Shown: positions 7,178-10,801 of the stretch, in pieces
Position numbering within the stretch: the first letter of the stretch is position 1
Layout: every line of letters starts with the position of its first letter
Source of the DNA: Fidelibacterota bacterium
Lineage (GTDB): Bacteria; Marinisomatota; Marinisomatia; SCGC-AAA003-L08; GCA-002719095
Direction: 5' to 3'
Assembly: GCA_002705575.1 (NCBI GenBank)
Contig: PAHI01000015.1
Coordinates: 1-10,801 of the forward strand
DNA: 10,801 nucleotides
The notes under the pieces: model-generated
Seen by the model: only the letters and a program-made list of their open reading frames with translations
Told to the model about the DNA's origin: nothing
Databases searched by the model: none
Program-made: the position numbers and the translations under genes

Positions 7178-8805
7178 TAACTTAAAATACCCTTCTCATC
7201 AACAGAATCAATTTGATTTTTTTCAACATGTTTTTCAGCATATTTCTTATAAACACCCTCTTTTACAAAAATCTCAAATAAATCAGCATCAATTTCATAA
7301 TCATCTTTCATATATCCCATTATATGCATCGCCTTAGAAAGTTTCTTACCATCTTTATAAGGCCTATCTGCTGCAGTCAATGCCTCATATATATCAGCTA
7401 TTGCCATCATTTTAGCCTGGACTGACATTTCATCAGCTTTCAAACCTTTAGGATAACCAGTTCCATCTAATTTTTCATGATGTCCACCAGCAAATTCTGG
7501 CACATTCCTTAAATGCTTTGGATATGGTAACTGCTCAAGCATATCAATTGTAATTCTAATATGATCATTTATAATTTCACGTTCATCTGGTAAAAGAGTT
7601 CCTTTTGGAATGCATAAGTTATCAACCTCAACATTCGTTAAAAAAGGCTCATCTTTACCATTATTATTCCAAATATACTTTTCTGATATTGCTTTAATTT
7701 TGGCTTGCTCTTGCTCAGGCATAAATTCACCGCCAATATTAGCTTTTTCTATAAATCCTTGTTCATTTTTTATATCAGATATTTTTTCGTTAAGTTCAGT
7801 CTGTAAACTATCATCATTTACCTTAACACCTTTTTTTAAAAATTCTATTTTCTTTTTTAAATATTCAATTTCAATATCTCTTTTAATAACTTCAAAACGA
7901 GTTTTAATAACCTCAATACGATCAAAAATTGTTTCTAACTTTGTTCCTTTATCAACAATATGAGGAGGTGTTGCGACTTTACCACAATCATGCAACCAGC
8001 CTGCAATAAAAAGTTCATACTTCTGATCTTCAGTCATAGAAAAATCTTTATATTTCCCATAATTTACTTTTTCAACAGCCTCAGCTAACATCATTGTGAT
8101 TTCAGGAACACGCTCACAATGCCCTCCAGTATAAGGAGACTTTTCATCAATAGCTCTTGCAATCAACTTAATAAAAGCTTCAAATAGTCTTTTCAATTCT
8201 TTAACTAACCTTTTATTAGTTAAAGCAACAGCACCTTGAGAACATAGAGATTCAATTTGATGTTGCATATCAGGAGAAAAAGGGATGACTTTTCCTGTTC
8301 TTTTATCCATAGAATTAATTAGCTGCATAACTCCAATAATTTCATCTTCATGATTTTTAAGCGGAACAGTTAAAAACGATTGTGATTTATACCCAGTAAA
8401 TGTATCAAACTTTTTTGTACCTGAAAAATCAAAACCTTCTTCTTTGTAGGCATCTTTGATATTAACTGTTTTTCCACTATTTGCTACATATGCAGCAACA
8501 TTAGATTTATTTGGATTATTTTTTTTATCAAAAAGTTCTACTGGAGGCAATGTAATTTCATTACCTGAAGTACCTCCTTGAGAGCTGCCCATTGAATCAT
8601 TCAATAATATTTCGAAGTTTAACCTAGTACTTTCTTCATTTTTCATATACAGAGTACGACCATCAGCATTTGTAATATGCTTTGCCTCAACCATAATCAT
8701 TTCGAACAATTTATTTAGATCATCTTCTGTAGATAGAGCCATACCTATTAAATTAAGATGCTTAATTCTTTCTTCTAAATATCTACACCTTTCTTTATAA
8801 TCCAT
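7177..8805 (-). CDS. GAF and HD-GYP domain protein, probable cyclic-di-GMP phosphodiesterase
   Basis: This 542-residue cytoplasmic signalling protein has a short N-terminal helix and a GAF sensor domain at about residues 29-196 (VPLKNHEDEIIGVMQLIN). A linker helix then leads into an HD-GYP hydrolase domain. Catalytic and metal-binding positions visible are H229 (TGGHCERV), H272-D273 (LHDCGK), H415, H442-H443 and the signature HHEKLDGTGYPKG (442-454), followed by the DIYEALTAADRPYK block. HD-GYP proteins with this signature hydrolyse cyclic di-GMP; the ligand of the GAF domain is unknown. Between the HD dyad and H415 lies a long, highly charged insertion, about 289-400 and partly coiled-coil-like, that canonical HD-GYP domains lack. 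The start is ATG with GGAG 7 nt upstream (8816-8813), 33 nt after rplS. The stop overlaps the next gene by one base. Biochemical activity is inferred from family motifs only. Confidence 0.9.
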   Translation of the reverse strand: MDYKERCRYLEERIKHLNLIGMALSTEDDLNKLFEMIMVEAKHITNADGRTLYMKNEESTRLNFEILLNDSMGSSQGGTSGNEITLPPVELFDKKNNPNKSNVAAYVANSGKTVNIKDAYKEEGFDFSGTKKFDTFTGYKSQSFLTVPLKNHEDEIIGVMQLINSMDKRTGKVIPFSPDMQHQIESLCSQGAVALTNKRLVKELKRLFEAFIKLIARAIDEKSPYTGGHCERVPEITMMLAEAVEKVNYGKYKDFSMTEDQKYELFIAGWLHDCGKVATPPHIVDKGTKLETIFDRIEVIKTRFEVIKRDIEIEYLKKKIEFLKKGVKVNDDSLQTELNEKISDIKNEQGFIEKANIGGEFMPEQEQAKIKAISEKYIWNNNGKDEPFLTNVEVDNLCIPKGTLLPDEREIINDHIRITIDMLEQLPYPKHLRNVPEFAGGHHEKLDGTGYPKGLKADEMSVQAKMMAIADIYEALTAADRPYKDGKKLSKAMHIMGYMKDDYEIDADLFEIFVKEGVYKKYAEKHVEKNQIDSVDEKGILS

Positions 8806-8838
8806 AAGTAAACTCCAGGTAAATTATTATGTAAAAAC

Positions 8839-9189
8839 TTACTTAGTAGGACTTTCTTTGATTCTAGCAGCTTTGCCGCTCAAACCTCTCAAGTAGTACA
8901 GTTTTGCTCTTCTTACCTTGCCTTTTTTAAGAACTTTTAAAAAATCAATTTTAGGAGAATGATACGGAATAATCCTTTCAACACCAATACCATTAGATAT
9001 TTTTCTAACTGTAAAAGTTTTATCAAGTCCTCCGCCTGAAGAAATAGCAATCACAACACCTTCAAAATTTTGAATACGCGTACGATTGCCTTCTGTAACT
9101 TTCAAACCTATAGAAACAGTATCACCAGACTTAAAATCTGGTAAATCCTTTCTCATTAATTCTTTATTTGATTCATATATTTTATTCAT
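8839..9189 (-). CDS. rplS: 50S ribosomal protein L19
   Basis: L19 sits at the 30S-50S interface of the large subunit and contributes to an intersubunit bridge. The protein has 116 residues (E. coli 115) and carries the family blocks in order: [49 protein letters not shown] and [20 protein letters not shown]. The ATG at 9189 has GAGG 5 nt upstream. The gene follows trmD by 17 nt, the standard trmD-rplS pairing. It is normally the last gene of this operon, but here the HD-GYP gene follows after 33 nt with no hairpin-and-T-run terminator visible between them, so read-through into the downstream genes is likely. Confidence 0.98.
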   Translation of the reverse strand: MNKIYESNKELMRKDLPDFKSGDTVSIGLKVTEGNRTRIQNFEGVVIAISSGGGLDKTFTVRKISNGIGVERIIPYHSPKIDFLKVLKKGKVRRAKLYYLRGLSGKAARIKESPTK

Positions 9190-9206
9190 AGTAACCTCGT
9201 AATATA

Positions 9207-9905
9207 TTAATTATTATATTTTTTCCAAATATCTGGCCTTATATCTTTTGTTTTTTTCTTTCTCATATCTTTACGCCATTTTTTAATTTTTTCATGATGT
9301 CCAGACAAAAGAACCTCTGGAACCTTCAAACCTCTATAATCTTCTGGCCTAGTATAATGTGGACCATCCAGTAATTTATTAAAAAATGAATCTGACTTTG
9401 CTGATTCATAATTATTCAAAACTCCAGGAATCAATCTAACTGCTGCATCAATCATCATGCATGTAGGAAGCTCTCCACCAGTAACAACAAAGTCACCAAC
9501 TGAAAATTCATCAGTAACAATCTCATCTCTAATACGCTGATCAATACCTTTATAATGACCGCAAATAAAAATCAAATTATCTGCCTTAGACAAATCTAAC
9601 GCATGATTATGATTAAACCTATCACCATCGGGAGTAGGAAAGACAACTTTCAAAGATTCTTCTTTCGTAATATTTTTAATAGCATAATCATATGCTCTAA
9701 AAAAAGGCTCAGGCTTAAAAATCATACCTTCACCACCTCCAAATGGATAATCATCCGTTTTAAAATGAGGAGGATCTGCAAAATCTCGAATATCTTGAAT
9801 TTTATATTCAACTATCTTTTTATCCTTAGACCTCTTGATAATACTTTGATTTATAAAACTACCAACAACTTCAGGGAAAATAGTCATAATTGTACAATTT
9901 AACAT
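9207..9905 (-). CDS. trmD: tRNA (guanine37-N1)-methyltransferase TrmD
   Basis: TrmD uses S-adenosylmethionine to methylate N1 of G37 next to the anticodon, which prevents +1 frameshifting. It is a homodimer of the trefoil-knot (SPOUT) class. The protein has 232 residues, somewhat shorter than E. coli TrmD. Visible motifs are the N-terminal [22 protein letters not shown], the knot segments [12 protein letters not shown] and [20 protein letters not shown], then [20 protein letters not shown] with the probable catalytic base at D172 (E. coli D169), and [14 protein letters not shown]. The ATG at 9905 overlaps the rimM stop by 7 nt (ATGTTAA), with AAGG about 12 nt upstream. An internal ATG at residue 7 would cut into the first strand. 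The stop is TAA. Confidence 0.98.
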   Translation of the reverse strand: MLNCTIMTIFPEVVGSFINQSIIKRSKDKKIVEYKIQDIRDFADPPHFKTDDYPFGGGEGMIFKPEPFFRAYDYAIKNITKEESLKVVFPTPDGDRFNHNHALDLSKADNLIFICGHYKGIDQRIRDEIVTDEFSVGDFVVTGGELPTCMMIDAAVRLIPGVLNNYESAKSDSFFNKLLDGPHYTRPEDYRGLKVPEVLLSGHHEKIKKWRKDMRKKKTKDIRPDIWKKYNN

Positions 9906-10408
9906 ATATCTAAAACACCTTCTATTGTTTGCATTACCAATTTGCGATTCTTTTTGTCAAAAAACTTTATCAATTCTTTTTTTATAGGAATAAGATGATT
10001 TTTGTTCTTCAAACTAACAACTTTTAAAAGATTGTTAGATGAATAACTAACAACATCAACAATAGTACCTATTTTTTTATCTTCAAAGAAAAGTTCACAT
10101 TCAATAAAATCAACCAAAAAAATATCACCATCATCAGCTAAATCAGAACGAGGTATATAAATCTCAAAATCTCTGTAATTTTCAGCATCATTCCTATCGT
10201 TAATATTAAAGAACTTTATTAAATATGAACTCGACTTTAAATTCAACTCTTCTATTCTAAGTTCAATCTTTTTTAATTTATTACTTACAATCAATTTCTT
10301 TCTATTCAAAAGAGCAATAGAACTTTCATTATAAACAAAAAACTTCAAACCACCCTTTAATCCATGCGGTTTTGTTATTCTACCAATAGATATATAATCT
10401 TGCAACAT
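9899..10408 (-). CDS. rimM: 16S rRNA processing / 30S maturation factor RimM
   Basis: RimM binds ribosomal protein S19 and helps mature the 3' (head) domain of the 30S subunit. The protein has 169 residues (E. coli 182). The N-terminal RimM barrel shows the family start ISIGRITKPHGLKGGLKFF, and a C-terminal PRC-barrel domain begins near DIFLVDFIECELFFEDKKIG and ends with the usual LIPIKKELIKFFD block. The sequence is Lys- and Asn-rich and divergent in the middle, as expected in an AT-rich genome. The ATG at 10408 lies 8 nt after the khpA stop, with GAG about 11 nt upstream. The last codons overlap trmD by 7 nt. Its place between the KH gene and trmD fits the conserved operon and supports the assignment. 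Confidence 0.95.
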   Translation of the reverse strand: MLQDYISIGRITKPHGLKGGLKFFVYNESSIALLNRKKLIVSNKLKKIELRIEELNLKSSSYLIKFFNINDRNDAENYRDFEIYIPRSDLADDGDIFLVDFIECELFFEDKKIGTIVDVVSYSSNNLLKVVSLKNKNHLIPIKKELIKFFDKKNRKLVMQTIEGVLDIC

Positions 10409-10416
10409 AAAAAAAG

Positions 10417-10650
10417 CTACTCAATTATTTCAATAATAGATCTCTTGCTACCCTCTTTTGCACTGGCAGCAGATATAAGAGTTCTTATTGCTCCAATATT
10501 TTTACCTTTTTTACCAATAACTTTACCAAGGTCTCCATCTCCAAGCTGAATCTCATATATAATAGAATCTTCATTTTCAGTAAAATCAATTTTAACTTCA
10601 TCAGGCTTATCTACAATTGACATTACTATATTTTGAAGAAGCTCTCTCAT
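10417..10650 (-). CDS. khpA: KH-domain RNA-binding protein KhpA (YlqC family)
   Basis: This is a small RNA-binding protein of 77 residues, the normal size for the family, that consists of a single KH domain. The RNA-contacting GXXG loop is GKKG at residues 46-49, within LGKVIGKKGKNIGAIR, and the preceding strand is IIYEIQLGDGD. In Firmicutes KhpA pairs with KhpB and influences cell size and division; its role elsewhere is less clear. Its position between rpsP and rimM is the classic location of the gene. The ATG at 10650 lies 13 nt after the upstream stop, with only a weak GAG element, so coupling to rpsP translation is plausible. The stop is TAG. Confidence 0.95.
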   Translation of the reverse strand: MRELLQNIVMSIVDKPDEVKIDFTENEDSIIYEIQLGDGDLGKVIGKKGKNIGAIRTLISAASAKEGSKRSIIEIIE

Positions 10651-10663
10651 CTTAATCTCTTAT

Positions 10664-10801
10664 CTATTTAGACTTTTTAGAATCTGAATCTTTATCATTA
10701 TTTGGAGCTTCCTCTGCTGGAGCTTCCTCTGCTGGAGCCTCTTCTGCTGGAGCTTCCTCTGCTGGAGCCTCTTCTGCTGGAGCTTCCTCTGCTGGAGCCT
10801 C
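10664..10801 (-). CDS. rpsP: C-terminal tail of ribosomal protein S16 (partial, inferred from position)
   Basis: An open frame enters the window at 10801 in phase and ends at TAG (10666-10664), giving 45 residues: six copies of EAPAE, a final EAP, then NNDKDSDSKKSK. None of the conserved S16 core is in the window, so the call rests on position, directly upstream of khpA-rimM-trmD-rplS where rpsP normally sits, and on the knowledge that S16 of several Bacteroidetes/FCB-like bacteria carries an Ala/Glu-rich extension. Core S16 is about 80 residues; this tail would add at least half as much again, probably disordered and acidic, ending in a short Ser/Lys patch. It could belong to a different gene if the order is broken here. 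Confidence 0.7.
   Translation of the reverse strand, partial: EAPAEEAPAEEAPAEEAPAEEAPAEEAPAEEAPNNDKDSDSKKSK
10704..10801 (-). repeat. 15-bp tandem repeat array (30-bp higher-order unit) in the rpsP tail
   Basis: On the plus strand, 15-base units beginning GGAGC follow each other without interruption from 10704 to the window edge: six complete units and an 8-base partial. There are two unit types, A (GGAGCTTCCTCTGCT) and B (GGAGCCTCTTCTGCT), in the order A, A, B, A, B, A, partial B. They differ at two bases, both silent: the coding strand has GAG-GAA in A and GAA-GAG in B, each encoding Glu-Glu. Every unit encodes the same five residues (EAPAE). The array is in frame and continues beyond the window. 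Confidence 0.95.

Noticed and set aside
7080..7337. Plus-strand open frame of 85 codons across the orphan and HD-GYP ends
   Set aside because: Antisense to two coupled genes and of atypical composition; not supported.
7610..7963. Plus-strand open frame of 117 codons
   Set aside because: It lies wholly inside the HD-GYP gene in antisense, has a Phe/Ser/Ile-rich composition typical of the reverse of Lys/Glu-rich coding sequence, and has no recognisable domain.
8806..8838. Terminator after rplS
   Set aside because: The 33-nt gap has no GC-rich hairpin followed by a T run on the coding strand; it mainly holds the ribosome binding site of the HD-GYP gene.
9603..9902. Plus-strand open frame of 99 codons
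   Set aside because: Antisense to trmD, low complexity Ile/Phe/Asn-rich; a by-product of base composition.
10704..10801. CRISPR-like array
   Set aside because: The 15-bp units are directly adjacent with no spacers and are translated in frame as EAPAE; this is a coding tandem repeat.

Overview
This is a strongly AT-rich stretch of bacterial chromosome in which every supportable gene lies on the minus strand, so it reads from high coordinates to low. Neighbouring genes overlap or are separated by at most 54 bases. The order at the right end is rpsP (only its C-terminal tail is in the window), a KH-domain gene (khpA/ylqC), rimM, trmD and rplS, the conserved ribosome-maturation operon of many bacteria. 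It suggests a free-living, Gram-negative, low-GC bacterium. The small predicted outer-membrane beta-barrel at the left end, the acidic Ala/Glu/Pro tail on the inferred S16 and the low GC are compatible with a marine lineage of the FCB group, such as Marinimicrobia/SAR406. This placement is a guess, because no 16S rRNA gene or other decisive marker is present.

Layout in transcription order: 10801-10664, rpsP tail made of 15-bp tandem repeats. 10650-10417, KhpA. 10408-9899, RimM. 9905-9207, TrmD. 9189-8839, ribosomal protein L19. 8805-7177, a GAF plus HD-GYP protein, a probable cyclic-di-GMP phosphodiesterase. 7177-6908, an unrecognised acidic protein of 89 residues. 6892-5489, SelA (selenocysteine synthase). 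5492-3615, SelB (selenocysteine-specific elongation factor). 3618-1042, MutS (mismatch repair). 987-49, a secreted beta-barrel-like protein. 32-1, the first codons of another gene that runs off the window.

The first five genes serve ribosome and tRNA biogenesis. The next block joins a signalling enzyme, an orphan small protein and the two dedicated proteins of selenocysteine insertion. SelA makes Sec-tRNA and SelB delivers it to UGA codons that carry a SECIS element. selA, selB and mutS are chained by 4-nt start/stop overlaps, and the HD-GYP gene and the orphan overlap by 1 nt, so translational coupling is likely. No tRNA-Sec (selC), selD or recognisable selenoprotein is in the window.

The region is mostly housekeeping, and I see no defence system, mobile element or CRISPR array. 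The points worth a second look are the orphan protein coupled to HD-GYP and selA, the duplicating 30-bp repeat in the ribosomal protein tail, the unusual starts (TTG), the slippage-prone 5' end of mutS, and the long charged insertion in the HD-GYP domain. The coding strand shows no intrinsic terminator and only a weak promoter candidate before the barrel gene.
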